From Lichenostomus cassidix (taxonomy: Eukaryota > Chordata > Aves > Passeriformes > Meliphagidae): a stretch of DNA of 64,000 bases. A program made the translations under genes and the position numbers. Below are positions 36,566 to 49,822 of this stretch, one piece after another. The stretch is taken from positions 19,316,943 through 19,380,942 of the forward strand of contig CM039211.1 in NCBI GenBank assembly GCA_008360975.2, written 5' to 3'. The notes under the pieces are model-generated. The model did not search any database and was not told the DNA's origin. It worked only from the letters and a program-made list of their open reading frames with translations. Numbering within the stretch: the stretch's first letter is position 1; every line of letters begins with the position of its first letter.

Positions 36566-39500
36566 CTATCCAGTCAATGTTAAACAAATTCCCATTTGTC
36601 ATATGGGACCTCTGTTCCACCAAGATGTAGAAATAAGAAAGATTGGGTTGGAAAAAATGAGAAAGGACTTGTTATGGTTTTAGATGTAGACCAAATCAAA
36701 TAAAAGAGCAACCTTGTTCCTTTTGTAAACCTCAGGTGTACTCTTAATATTCCCTTATTTCTGTAATAAATGTGTGGCTCTACAGAACTATTTCAGTTTA
36801 TAAAATGCATTCCTCCCATTTCTTCAGTTTATTCATTTGTTCATTTCTGAGTCTCAGTATAAAAGTCTTCAGCAGCTGGAAAACACCAAAAGGCAGTGGA
36901 CAGAACCTTTTTATTTGAAATGCTGACTTTATTCATCTTTGCCATCTGCATGCAATTAAAAAGTTTCTGAATATCTTATTGAACATCAAATTTAGGTCAC
37001 TCTCAATATACAGAGCTGAGGAATCAGCACTTTTATATATTTATGCAGTGAGACTTAGACATTATTGGAGAAAACTTCAGAACTTAATTAAATAATATTT
37101 AATCATACGGTAGTGCCTGTCCTATAAAAATAACATTCTATCAATCTATGTTTGCGATTTTTGTTGCATCATCTAAGAGATGCAATGGGGTAAGTTGAGC
37201 CCAGGAGTATCTCTTGTGGCCTTTTCCCTTGCTGAGAATCCCAAATACAAAATTGTGTCAGACTAGATGGAGAGACTTGGGAGTCACCAAAGCCAATAAA
37301 GGCTTTTAACCACTGGAGCCAACATTCTGAATCTTTAGGTAGATCTATCTAATTACAACCTTTTAAAAACTCAAGTAAAAGAGACCACTGAGTTTTTATT
37401 AGCCCAGAAGACTTAAGCTAATGAAAATATGGCCTTCCAAGATGTCATTACCAGTGTGCTCAGTAAGGTGTCTTGCAGGACTGAGCAAAATACTTCTTTC
37501 TCTATCACCAGATTTTTGAAAAGTAGCTGGTTTTGGAAAAATCTTCTAGGGTACTTTTCTTTAGTCTCTGCTATCACCATGATGTTTTAATCTACACATC
37601 ATATCAGAAATAAGAAAACCAACACAGATTGCTGTAAAGTGTACCTAGAACATTTTTAATTTTTAAAAGGAGGAATAAGAAAGAGAAAAAATATTTAGGA
37701 AAGGAATATCTGAGAATTTAAAAACAAAACCCATGAAAACAAAAAAGCCCTAAACAATTTGTATGCTTTATGCAGTGTGAAGTCAAAAAAAATTTCAAGA
37801 AATAAGGAGAAAAAAAGGCCAGTCCTATGGAAAGGTGGCATGTTAAGGATGTGTTTTTGGTATTGTAGTTAATGAAAGGTTTGAGTGAAGTATCTAAAAG
37901 GTCTGAGGAAATATCTTCTTTTTTTTAAATACACTAGACAGATATCTGTTAAGGATTATCTGGGCACCCTTACTTTTTGCCTCAGTCCTGTGAGATGGAA
38001 TAGGCAATCTTATGCAATTCTTCATCTCCCAGCTCCATGTTCTTGTTCTTATTAACTATATTGCATCTATATTCTTATTTGCCTATGTTCTAGAAAAAGT
38101 CAATATTCTTATACCATAAAGTTTGCTCAAGTTTTTTTTTTTTTAATTTTAAATTATTTACACTATTTTTGACATGCGTATGAAAAATAAAATTTATACC
38201 CAGAGCAAAGATTTGCTAAGCAATCTTATTTTCTTCTACATTGTGTTATCTCCTGGGATGTCAAAGACTGAGGGATAATAACAGTTTTGTAGTAAGTTTG
38301 AAATATTGCATAACCAAAGACAGAGTGTGTGACAGGCATAACAGGAAATGTGGTCTTGGTTAGAATGCACATCACGCAGCACATCGAATTTACCATCAAG
38401 TACACAGACATCATGGATTATTTTTCCAGGTAAAGGTTTTTTCATCTAAAGAACTGAGTAGTAAATAAGTAGACTCTGACAGCAAGTTCAAATAATGTGC
38501 AGAGTAATGAACTTGGCTATTAATGACGCATCACAGGAATTGGATCAGTGCACTATATATAGGCATGTTTCTAAGGAGTGATGCTGAGGTTTTCAGTTTC
38601 TGTCCTCAAAGATGCAGCATTCAGCACAGGTGGTCAATTCCTTGTCACCCCAAGTTCCAGCAGATCTTGGCATGTGAATTTTAGATTTCTAATTTAAAAA
38701 ATAGGGAGAACACTCTAAATCAGGTTGTCTTTGGATAAATTTTGAGAGTAAACACATATAGATTTTCTTTCCTTTTAGGAAGTTGCTACCTTCAGCTCCT
38801 ACTTTTAAATTAAAAACTGCACTGCAAGCATTAAGCAATTTCTCTTTATGACACTCCTATTTTGTAAAGGAGTAATCTTTTGTTTACTCTTGTTTCACAT
38901 AAATGTTTTCGAAGTAACTATTTCCACACATGCAATGAAACCTTCTTATTTTATAATAAGCTGCCTTTGACAAACACAGATCATGTTTTCTTGAAATTGC
39001 TATTATACTGGAGAAGCTTTAGCTTTAATGTATTAGCACCACTTTAATCAGAAAAATCAAAATAAATTTCACTCCTGGTAGTAAAAGTGGATTTTATTTT
39101 TCTAATATAAATTAGGATATATGAAAAAACTCAGCTATGCATCTTTTATTCAGGTGATTATTTAAAGCCTGGGTGTAATGAAAGATGTAATTATAATAAA
39201 AATATACCTTTTTCCCTCATGTATTATTTTCTAATACAACCTGAATATAATTTCATACTTAGAAGACACTAAATACTCCCATAGTAAGCAAGTCAATGTT
39301 TCTAAGTAAATATTGGAGTTTGATGTGAGTTGCTATAAAGCTAAGGAGTCTACTGAATTTAATAAAAGCAAGGGCATTTCTGAGGTATTAACAGGAAGGA
39401 AGAATGTGATAAAGCATTTTCCTCAAGAGATAAGTATTTGATATGCTTGGTTATACAAGCAGGGATTTCAGGTCTTAACTGGAGATTTGTACTAATCACA

Positions 39501-42500
39501 CTGAATTACTCTGTAAAACAGAAGTGAAAGCATTATCTGAACAAATTAGGGCAATCTCTCAAGAGGCAATAATGCTAAGAAGTCTTTCATTGAGAGAAGG
39601 GTTATGTGTAACTCACAAAAAAAGATCTATAAAAGTCAAAGAGCTTCAAGAAAAGCTGTGACATAAGAAAATCTCTAAAATTCATATGCACAGGCCTGGT
39701 GATAACAAAAGTTTTGTAACATCAGATATAACAGAAAAAATTGACATAAAAATTGACGTGAAATTTATAGCTCATCCCTGAGTTGTCATGTCTGTGCCTT
39801 ACTCATCATTGATATGATTCAGAATTCAACAAATTGCGCTTCAAAGTTTATTTCCAAGATAAGATTAGTAAAGTTGCATGAATTTTGAGATTAAGGGAAT
39901 TTTAGATTTCAGTTTGAATACTGTTTGCAGCAAAACAAGGAACTACATACATTTTTAATCAATGTATTTTCAATCCATTCCAAAGTTGGCTTACTGCAGT
40001 AATATATGGTAGAAAATATTGTACCTGTTAAAATTACATACCTAATACTTTGATGACTTCAGGTATATCTAGGAGTGGGAAACTTAAATGTGCCATGGAT
40101 AGATTAAGTCCTGTTCCAAACACAGGTTATAGAGGGATACATAAATAAGTAGCCTTGCTCAAGGAATTCTCCTCTGATCACACCACCACTGCTTCCCAGT
40201 GGTTTTATTATTCTCTATTTGCCCAATGGTTGCAAACACATCCTGTCATTATGTGAAACAGTGCACCTTAAACATCAGTAAGAAAAATACTGACTTTTGA
40301 AAACATCTATTCTATAAACATCTATATTATAGTATGCTATCAGGCATTGTCATAAGTAAAACTGGGAATTTATAGCCCAGTTTTAAACAATAGACCATAC
40401 CGAAATTCATAAACTTGGTGCTACTCCTTTTGATAAAATGGAACCAAATTGGTTTAAAAGAAATGGAATCTGAATTAAGACCCATATTTCCTTTGTCCTA
40501 AATTTATGGAAGCCAATTACCTTAGACTTAATACAATTTGGAAGGGCACCTGAATGAATCACTGGTAAGTGCTTTGGTGCTGTTCCAAGTGCCAACAGCA
40601 GACACCAAAAGATGCTGTAACTTTTTTCAGAAAATAACTGCTCAGTGGAGCTGTTACACTTGCAACACATCTCCGAATGCAAAGCTGCTTATGCAAGATC
40701 AGCATCAACTTCCATAAGGACCCCAAAAATTCCCACCTGTGTGCTTGAATATAAGAATACAGATAAGTTTGCCAGAAAGAGAGAGACAAATAGACAGCAG
40801 TCCCCTTTCACAAAACGTAGACTAAACATATTAGATGACTCTTCTTTTGATGTAGTCTATTCACCTTGAGAATAATTGGAATGTGTCTGGCAGCAAGGAA
40901 GGAAAAGCATGAAAGTGAAATGAAGCTTGCTGGCACAGACTTCACTTCCAGTAATTAGTGCTGAAGGGACGACTAGAGGGAAGACTCTTGAACTCTGAGG
41001 TAGAAATAGGTAAATTCTCTTCTCTAAGAAGCTTCTGTAAGACTAGCCAGCTGGATTGGAAAGAGGTGGAGACAAGCATCTGAATTGGATGTTACAGAGA
41101 TTTCTTTAGATATACTGTAGAAAGAGAAGTTCTTGTGTTGAATCTGAGAGAGATGAAAAAAAAGCCTGGAAGCTGGGAAAGGGTGACTATCAGTTGGCAG
41201 TGTACAAGTTGCTTTAGTTAGTATGTAGAATCTGTCTGTTTTGTAGGTTTCACATGAAGGATTGAATTTCGAAGACAAAAGACAGTGTTTGTGTAATGTT
41301 TAGACCTGTGTCCAGCAAAGGCCTAATTTTCTCCTCCAGGAATATGAAAAAATTTTTGAGCTATTTTTCACTGGTACAAATAAATTCCATAATGCATCAG
41401 TGATGCAGCAATGGTTTTCTTTTTTTTTTGAATGTAATTTGTGCCACAGGTGAACATATGGAAACAATTTATTTTGAGAGTATCTAACTGCATTCCTAAA
41501 TGACATATATATTTTCTCAGGGTAATTAACATTTTCTGCATAGTATATGTGAAGCATTCAAGCATGACGATTTCACTTCTTTCCTGTGCCCAGAGCATAC
41601 GACAAGGCAATTGGTGGTTATTAACCAGCCCAACACAACAGCATACCTTTCATAAGGCATGTGTTCAGTCTCTCTGAAGAGGAGTTTACTCTCTGTTATG
41701 TATAGTCTTCAGCTTTCATTGCTTCCTGTTTTCACCCTATCTATTCTCTGGATTATGAGCAAGTGGGACCAACTGATCTTCACACTGAGTTACTGTTTTG
41801 AACCCAGTAGTCTGACCAAGTCTGTTTCATTGTCTGTGTTCCAGTTCTATTCTGTTATTTTAGAGAAAACAAACTGCTATTGTGACATTTTATTAAAAAT
41901 ACAGCTCCTCACAAGCAGTGAACCAGCCAGTGAACTGTTCCAGCAAGACAATGTTTCTTAGACATGCAGAGTAAATATAAAGTGTTGTAAGCCTTGTTCA
42001 AAATCCAAGGCTCATTTTGTTCCCCATTATCACTCTTCAGTTACCTCTGTACGGATAAACCTCTGGAACACTTTGTTTCAGAGCAGCTTCTGTATGTGAG
42101 ACTCAAAATACCTATATACCAATAAATCAAAATACTATCCTCTATGTCAAGGACTCATGAAGGCCTAGATATAATCACCAACTCAAAGCTTTTTACTTAC
42201 AGCTTTATTGCAATTATCTAAGCAATGGAAGCATTTGCCACCCAGTCATTCCTGTCAGGCAGTGAAGCCTTTGCTGTTTCAGGAAAGGGATGAGAGGAAT
42301 GCCATGACCCATTATCTTCGCTGGTTTGTGCCATGGGGACAGAATCATGTAGCTGTTCTTGTTCTTTGTCCCCTATTTTGTTGGCTTGTGGTGAATGAAT
42401 TATAAAGATGCTTCTAAATGTCTTTACATGCAAAGCTTGCTCAGGGATGCTAAAGAGGAGGATTTTTATTGTCTTCTTTTTTTTTATTCAGTCTCAAAGT

Positions 42501-45500
42501 CTATTATTATACATCAAGCTATGAAATTTTGGTGTACAGAACCACTGAAAAGTCTGCCTCTGTTCACAATTATCCTCAAATTATTTCTGCTTCATGTGAT
42601 TAGTTATAACCAGACCTGTGCTGTGCTCAAAATTAGGGAATATAAGAAGCTGATCTTTTCATAACAGGCATGTCTGTAACCATGTTTGGAGAAGAAGGAC
42701 TGCATACAAGAGTACCATCTGTCCTAAAGACAATGACTGCTGACAGTTTCTAGTGTTTTTCTAACCTCTGGAGTTGACGGAGAAACAAATAATTGAGTCT
42801 TCTTTTTTTTCTCCTACTGTTCTCACACTCACAATGCGCATTTGTAATACAAGATTCATGCAAATGAGATGAAGTTGACTGAAAGGCACTATTGTGATCA
42901 GAAACTATGACTCCCTGAAAAGAAATGTCATTAATTTTCTGCATGTGGTCCTTGGTATTTTAGAACAGACGTATTCACGGGAAAAATACCTTGTTTTGAC
43001 TCAATTAGTCATCTGTGGTGCACAATGCAGCTGAGTGTAGTGATACTAAAGATACTTTCCTTCTAAAGAAGTCAGAGAGAAGATCACAACTCCTAGGGGT
43101 TTTTATCGACTTTTAAAAGATTGATAACAAAGTTGTTCGGCCTCTCTGATGACCTGGTGATTCACCAGAGAGCAGGCACAACCAAAACAATGATAGTAAC
43201 AATGCTAGCCAAGTCAGTTATCTCTTCCAAGTGCAGATATAAAACTCTCAACTACCATGTCCAGATTTCCCACTTCTGTGAGGAGCACCAACAACATGAA
43301 ATTATGCCCTTTTTCTTTGGAATATAAAGATGTATAAATGGAATACAAGCCTTTCATGTAAGCTCAAAATGTACAACAGCAGTGCTACTACACTCAAGGT
43401 AAAAGAATAATTGAAACTTACAGTATAATCAGAGATTTTTTCCTTACTAGCAGATGTTTATATTAAGGAAATGACTAAGATAAAGGGAGAGGATGAAATC
43501 TTTTCAATTAAGGAAATAAAGAAAAGCTTTTCTGGGATTTTCAGATAAATTATTTTAACAATTACTTTATAGAAAATATCTAGATAGGATGATTTACAAA
43601 GCAACTTACAATGTGTCATCAATTATGCTAAATATTTTCCCCGGAGGAGGATTCACACTACTCTAGGAGAAGTTCAGCTATAAACTCTATTCGACTACAT
43701 CCTGGAAATCTTGTAGTCTGTGGATTCCATCCTTATTTAAGTGCAGAAATAATATAGACATAACTGAAGAAAAAAACCTGCAAGTTGGACTTGATGGAAA
43801 GAAAGATTAAAAGACTGCATTGTGCACTACATTGCATTGTTGTAGCTGTTGCATGTGCATCAGGCTAGATAGTAGGGAGCTCTGGTGTACTGCTCATTTC
43901 TGCTTCGGACTTGTGTTGAGTAAATGAATGCGTAAACATGGGCATGGTATGTCAAAAAGGGCAGTTCTGTGAATTCTGTATCTTGGGGAATACAGTGCCA
44001 AATAAAAAAATACATGGGTATGAGATGGTGCTAACAAATTGATGGAAAAACTCAAAAACAACAAGCAGGGAAGGATAAGAACATGACAAATAACAACCCA
44101 TTGCAGTATACCAGAATACACAGTAAATAAAAACAGAAAAGCAGCAAAAGTAACAGAGTATAGTCTCCACGCTAATTCTCTCACTATTGCTGCACACAAG
44201 AACCTCATCCCTGGGTTCTGGCTGTATCCACAGGACACTGTCAGCTCCATCTGCCTTGTCAGAGCCCCAGTGTTCTTGCTAGCTCTTCTTCTGCATCAAA
44301 CAGGTTGGCCCTGCCTGTGGGCAGTGAGTCATGTAAGTGTATGGTACATTGCACTGCAAAACTCTGAAGCAGGGAAGCACAGCCACCAGCTGGCATTAAT
44401 CAGGGACCATTAGCTATAAAAAAGCACATCTCCCTTCATGGCTTCTAAATTTAGTTTCTAACAATTGCTGTTTCTTCTGCATTTCATTTAATTTCAGGCT
44501 GTGTGCAGGTAGGCATTGAGGACTGTGGATTTCCTGGATCTAGGAATACAGTTATTTTCCTAGGGTATATGCCTAGCAATGATATTTAGATTTTATTAAC
44601 TAACATCATTACAAAATATGAGACGCTAACTCTCCAACTCACAGCTTAGTAGCAAAACACCTTGTTTTGTGTTATTATGCTTCCTGTCTTGTATTGTCTC
44701 TGAACATTGTGTTGAGGTTCTGCTTTGAATAGCTTACAGCTGTTTGGAGTCCTGTGAACTCTCTCCTGAGTAGCTGTATTGCCAGCCAAGCCATATTAAG
44801 GCTATGGATAACTGTTGTTTGCAAAATAATCCCTACAACTAACTGGAATGGTATTTTGTTGATCTTGTCAGGTTTGGCCCAACTGAATAAGTCTATTGAC
44901 CAATCTTGATGTTAAATCACTCATATGTAGGATCTATTTCCAACCTGCAACTGTTGTTCATGATGTTGTTGATGTAGTTCATCTGTCATTTTTGCTACAG
45001 GATGAGCAGGCCATAGATGTGTGTCCTACCTGCTCTAGGGTGTCATTTCTCCTTCATCCTAAATAGCCTGACAAGTCAGTGCTAGTTTCCCATGTATTTA
45101 GTTTTAGTCTGACAGCAGGTAGAAACAAGAACCCACAAAAGAGAGACTAAGGATAGTCACTGTATATTCCTGGTATTAATAACAAAATTTCCTTGAGATA
45201 TGTTCTTCCAAAGGTAATTTCTGCTATTTGGGAAGACAATTAGTGCACACACTAATCTAATTTTGTTCTACACTCACTTGCTACTACTGGTTAACAATTT
45301 CTAGGAAGAAAGTCTAATTATTTCTTGGAAACTCAGGTTCTGAGATACTATTAAGTCCTTCATACACAAGTCATTCTGATCACTCTAGTATGTAGTGAAT
45401 TTTCTAATTCACCCTAGACTTTTTCCCCTCATGTTCATTAAAGCACAGTTTCTTCTAAGATGTATCAGATCACTCTGAGGTGGCTTTTTATTGACACAAG

Positions 45501-45660
45501 ATTACTGACATGCTTTTTGGAGAAAAGATCTGAAGTAATCAGAAAATAAGAGTTTAATTTTGGGACATCTTCCTTGATAGCTACAGAAGGTCATCTGCAA
45601 ACTTTTGTTTAAACCAAAGGCAGTAGGAAAACAAGTGTATCATTTGGGGGTGTAATAAGG

Positions 45661-45711
45661 TGTTTGTTGAAAACAAATGACAACAACGTGTTTGTTGAAA
45701 AAAAATGACAG
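45661..45711. repeat. Two-copy tandem duplication, 28-base unit
   Basis: TGTTTGTTGAAAACAAATGACA (from 45661) is repeated with one A/C change from 45689. The second copy runs to 45711. This is a recent-looking local duplication. Confidence 0.75.
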
Positions 45712-46206
45712 ACTTGAACAAAAATATACAAAATTTTATAGAGAAAGGTGGCATTACTGCCACAATACTCATCCATTGTCCTGTCCTGGCTTTGCAGTGC
45801 ACACTGGTAAGCCAATGGATACTAATTTAAACCTAGTTCATATACCTCTACATCAGCTGCAGTGTGTGCTGTCTGCAGCATAAACATACTCTGAGAAGCT
45901 TTTAAAATCCTGTAGATAAATTACAAGTTGTCTTGTAGTCAATCTAGACATTTTTCTATATGTTGAACTCAATAGGGGGCCAGTAAACCAATTTAGGCAT
46001 CTCATTTAAGACTAAAGGCTTAGATCTTGAGTTAAGCTGCAATTATTTATATAGTACCTATATATTTGTTACTGAATTGTATTTCAGTATATAATTACAC
46101 AATAGATTTCTTCTACTTTTTAAAAAAAGATAATACATATCAGACACTGCAAGAGAACATAATGTGCAGGGTTTTATTTGTGTGTTTATTTTATTGAACA
46201 ATACAC

Positions 46207-46324
46207 AATTATGTTTCTTTAGAAGAGATATCATTAGTTCGTCAGAGAACCCATTTATCTTTCATTTCATTGCTTTAATTCTCTGACAGTAGCTGGCTCC
46301 TGGGTGAAAGAAAGAAACATAATT
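46207..46324. repeat. Nested inverted repeat
   Basis: Outer arms AATTATGTTTCTTT (46207-46220) and AAAGAAACATAATT (46311-46324) are exact 14-base reverse complements. Inside them GTCAGAGAA (46241-46249) pairs exactly with TTCTCTGAC (46279-46287). The spacers between inner and outer arms are nearly equal (20 and 23 bases), so the whole can form a coaxial 118-base structure. It has no flanking duplication that would show a transposon. Confidence 0.6.
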
Positions 46325-46764
46325 TTATTGGAGATGTTCTCCACTAAAAACTTCCATTTTTGTTTTCCTGGTTTTGTTGGCTTTGAGCTGGAACTTTGAC
46401 CCAATTATTGCTGCTTTGTTCTGTTAATGGAGCACTAAATTTGTTTATAAATTAAAGTTGCCCAGCTGACAACTGCCCTTGAATACGTGAATTTGTACAC
46501 TCTGCAAAGTAGAAAAAGATTCCACAATATCCCAGATCAAGTAATCTTGTTCCCTGTGTGACAGGAAGATTTTGGAGTGGCTAGGGTCAGGGTAGCTAAT
46601 AGGATTAAGGTGTGAACCATCAGCTTCTAAGGAACATGTTAAATTCCAAGAGCTACTGGCCTAACCTTGCTGGAGATGGGTGAATCTCACTCAGAGAATT
46701 TGAAGAAGCTTAACCAGCAGCTGCTCAATGTTGCCCAGCAATAGCATAAATTGTCTTTTTTCAG

Positions 46765-46787
46765 TGAAGGACAATCAACTGAACCAG
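46765..46787 (+). other. Candidate 23-nt microexon
   Basis: The acceptor TTGTCTTTTTTCAG is followed by 23 bases ending AACCAG and the near-consensus donor GTAAGAATG at 46788. In one frame it encodes Lys-Asp-Asn-Gln-Leu-Asn-Gln and ends in phase 0. It is frame-compatible with the candidate exon at 53924. Good sites on both sides of so short a segment are unusual but can arise by chance. Confidence 0.25.
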
Positions 46788-47496
46788 GTAAGAATGAAGT
46801 AAAATACAATTTGACGTGTTTTAAGGAAAGTAGGCCAGTCTGCTTACCCATGGTTAGTCACAATACCCAATCCCAGTCTCATGCCATGTCCCTTGAAGTC
46901 CCTTGTGTCTTTGCTTAATATTATTTTTACTCAAAAATTTATACCTTCAGCCTGGAATACACCCAGTAACACTGCTTGTGGATCTCAGGCTTGTATAAAA
47001 GACTGGATGAGAACTGTAATCTGCTAATATCATGAATAGTTAGGCAGACTTGTAATTGCCAACTCCTGCTTATTTCTATAAATATACCGATGTACAGCTA
47101 GACGTCATTTTCAGTGTCCTCAAGCTTCCTGGCAGTGAGGCCAGTCCAGATGCTGTATAGCTCCATGTGCAGGTTAGTAATCAGAGCATATGTGCTCAGG
47201 ATAAGCACTCTCCTAGGCCAGCTACAGGGCCTGAACTGTGTTTGGAGTGGGAGCAAAGAGCCTGAAACTTTTTGCACTTGCTCTGTAATGTTGCTGTACA
47301 GAGGAAGAAGAGAGGAAGACAGTAGCATCACTGAGGACAGATTCCTTAAGGGACAAAAATGGTTGAAACAAAGGTTTTGTCTACCATAGTCAGAAAAAGA
47401 AGGGAGATGGATTCCTCCAGAACATGACAGTAATATCCTTATATTGTCTGTACTGCCATGTGGATGCGTGTTATGGTGTCTTCCACCATTCCTGTG

Positions 47497-48296
47497 TGTC
47501 AGAGACTGAAATAGTTCATGCCTCAAACATTGATATAAAGTTTTGTTCATTATAACAAAAAGTGTATAAAGAAGCTACAATCAAAGAAGCCTCCCTGAAG
47601 ATACCTGACTGGGACTTTGGACCGAGTCAAACTGCTGAGATTAGATAAAGGGAAACCCTGTTGTTCAGTCATCTCAGGCTGAGGGAAAGGTATGCATCCA
47701 CAAAGGCCAAACCTCAGCTGCTCTGAGAATCATCCCTGGCTGAGTATTGGGGTGGGGGCAGAGCACAGCTCACAGAAGCCAGGTTTACACAAACTGGCCC
47801 AGCCGTGGAACCCCCAATCCCACAGGCCACATCCATGGGACTCTCATGTGAGAGGAGCTGAGGGGGAATCACAATCCATCAAAGACCCCCAAAGTTCTCC
47901 CCAGAGGCCTTGCACCACAGGAGTGCAAGTGATGCAAGCAGAGTGTGCTGCCAGAGACTGCCCCTCCCCTGGGGGGACATGCCTGGACATTGCCCCTGGC
48001 CTGAGTGTGTATTAACCCATGGCATTCTGTGCTTTTCAGGGGGACCATCACCGCCAAGAAGACCAGCTGGAGAGGATCAAGACAACATCGTTGGGATACA
48101 CAGATGGTAATATTTTCTTTCTCCCTCTTTCTGTCCCCCCACCTCTTTTCCTACTTCTCTTTTCTCTCTTTTCTTCCCTCTCTCTCTCATATTTTCTATC
48201 AAATAAAACCTATACTATTGACTGGCATATAGTCTCGTTTGCACCTCAATTCGGGCAGAAGTATTTTCAAAGAACCTTAATAATTAGATCATAACA
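47497..48296 (+). mobile_element. Solo LTR (about 800 bp) of an endogenous retrovirus
   Basis: Begins TGTCAGAGACTG and ends ...GATCATAACA, and is flanked by CTGTG at 47492-47496 and again at 48297-48301. TG/CA ends plus a 5-base target duplication are what a solo LTR should show. Sequence order supports the + strand: a long G/C-richer U3, a pyrimidine-rich tract at 48115-48190, a polyadenylation signal AATAAA at 48202-48207, and a short U5-like tail containing TTTGCACCTCAATTCGGG. No internal retroviral genes remain. An acceptor-like CTTTTCAG (to 48039) and a donor-like GATG/GTAATA (at 48107) bracket 67 bases inside it. Confidence 0.65.
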
Positions 48297-49669
48297 CTGT
48301 GACAGAGCCAGTGCACTTCACAGCAGCCCCTTTCTTGCTTATGCACCTGGCTTCCTTCTTCCTTCCCTCAGAAATCCAGAGAAGTGAGGTGAAACTCCGG
48401 TGTTCACTGTAATGAACCAGCTAAAACTACACCTACACTTCAGTATGAGCTAATACTTCCAGAGCATCCAGGCTTGGCTCACCCGGAGTAACTCAGGTTT
48501 TAAGTCTGGAGCCAGGTCAGACTTTTGCAAGGATAAGTTCACTTCAGGTAGAACTAGGGCATAAATTGACATATCTTTCTGGTCAATGCCCTCCTCACTG
48601 GGCTCTGGAGAGTAAAGTGAGTTCCTCTGTAATTAGATATGATTACATAGCATTTTGTAGATAAATGCAAGCTTAGTTTTTACTCCTAAAAGCCAACTTT
48701 GTGATAGTTATGACGGAGGAGCAATATAATGATAAATGTAGCACTGAACTTGGACTAGAGAGTTTTTTATTCCGAGAGGGAAAATATTCACGTTGAACTG
48801 AGATCCTGAGCTAAGAAAGACCATTGATGATACCTTTCAAGTTGGAACAAGGTGGTATCTCCTGGGAATTATTTCCACACCCAGTAAATGATTGGGTGCT
48901 CTGGCTCTCCCCAAGACAACAGTTAAAAAGTGATGGTTTGAGTTGTAAAGAGATATTTCAAAGTTTTGCCATTATGTGTGTTCAAAAGATTCTTTGCTGC
49001 AGTTGTTTTGTAATGAATGAAAACAAACTTTTATTTCCTGAAAAGCTGAATTGTCATCTTCCAGATACCTCCAGTAGTTGTCTGAGCATTGCAAGCAGCT
49101 TGAGGCTAGGGACATAAAGTTAGATTAAAATTATTTAAGAATTAAGTTTCATGAAAGTGGCATACATAATTGGTAAGACAAAGTCATCTTTAGTGGACAT
49201 ACACTGATTTCATGTAGAATAACATCAGAAATTTCCACCGTCTGTACTTCAGGATAAATATGCAGGATGTAAATATAATACAGTATCTTGGAAAGAAACT
49301 GCTGAAGAAAGTATTTCCTGAGGTAAACCTGATATATGGAGATAAACATGATTCTTAATTTGTATGGAGGCACCTGGTATATTACCAAGCTAGAGTTTAT
49401 ATCTGATTCCTTCAGAAATTTATACAGTATCCAAATATGAGAGTTTCAATGGGAAAATATCTCAGTTCTTTCACTTAAATAAATGAAATCACTAGTCAAA
49501 TCTTATTATCATTCCTTCATGTCACATGATAATTTTATCAAACATGCGGTAATTTTTGTATGATTGTCATAAATAATAGGAATTTTGGATTTTTTAGTTA
49601 CATGTGCTGAAATACGTGAAACCATATGAGTTACTATGCAGAAAAATCCCTCTATCCCAGCCAAACTTG
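48297..49669. other. Non-coding sequence
   Basis: No gene or repeat recognised between the LTR and the CR1 tail. Open frames of 79-97 codons overlap on the two strands without recognisable features. Confidence 0.55.
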
Positions 49670-49822
49670 TACACTCAGAGAGATTCTGAAATGCCCATCC
49701 TTGGAAATACTCAAAACCTGGCTGCTGGGGAACCTGCCTTGGCTAATCCTTCCTGAGCAGGGTAGCTGGATGAGGTGGTATCCAGAGTTCCTGCCCAACA
49801 CAAACAATTCTGTGATTCTGCA
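49670..49822 (+). mobile_element. CR1 retrotransposon, 3'-end fragment
   Basis: The stretch CCTTGGAAATACTCAAAACC, followed by TGAGCAGGGTAGCTGGATGAGG and then AATTCTGTGATTCTGCAA, corresponds to the last 150 or so bases of a CR1 LINE on the + strand. The imperfect double octamer at the very end is the CR1 hallmark (no poly-A). It is a severely 5'-truncated copy, the usual state of CR1. Confidence 0.8.

Larger units (their letters stand above)
35046..45660. other. AT-rich non-coding sequence
   Basis: No gene or transposon recognised. It contains the 36.1-36.6 kb group of inverted repeats and an AT microsatellite, listed separately. Reading frames are all under 120 codons, overlap on both strands and show no family signature. 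Confidence 0.6.
45712..47496. other. Non-coding sequence with nested inverted repeat and a candidate microexon
   Basis: No gene recognised. The nested inverted repeat (46207-46324) and the splice-bounded 23-mer (46765-46787) are listed separately. The 150-codon minus frame 47098-47550 is the longest non-repeat frame of the window; it crosses the boundary of the LTR that begins at 47497 and matches nothing I know. Confidence 0.5.

Noticed and set aside
44505..44515. 11-nt segment between ATTTCAG and GTAGGC
   Set aside because: Too short to distinguish from chance juxtaposition of splice-like motifs.
47098..47550. 150-codon minus-strand open frame
   Set aside because: Longest non-repeat frame, but it crosses the proposed LTR edge at 47497 and has no motif or family resemblance.
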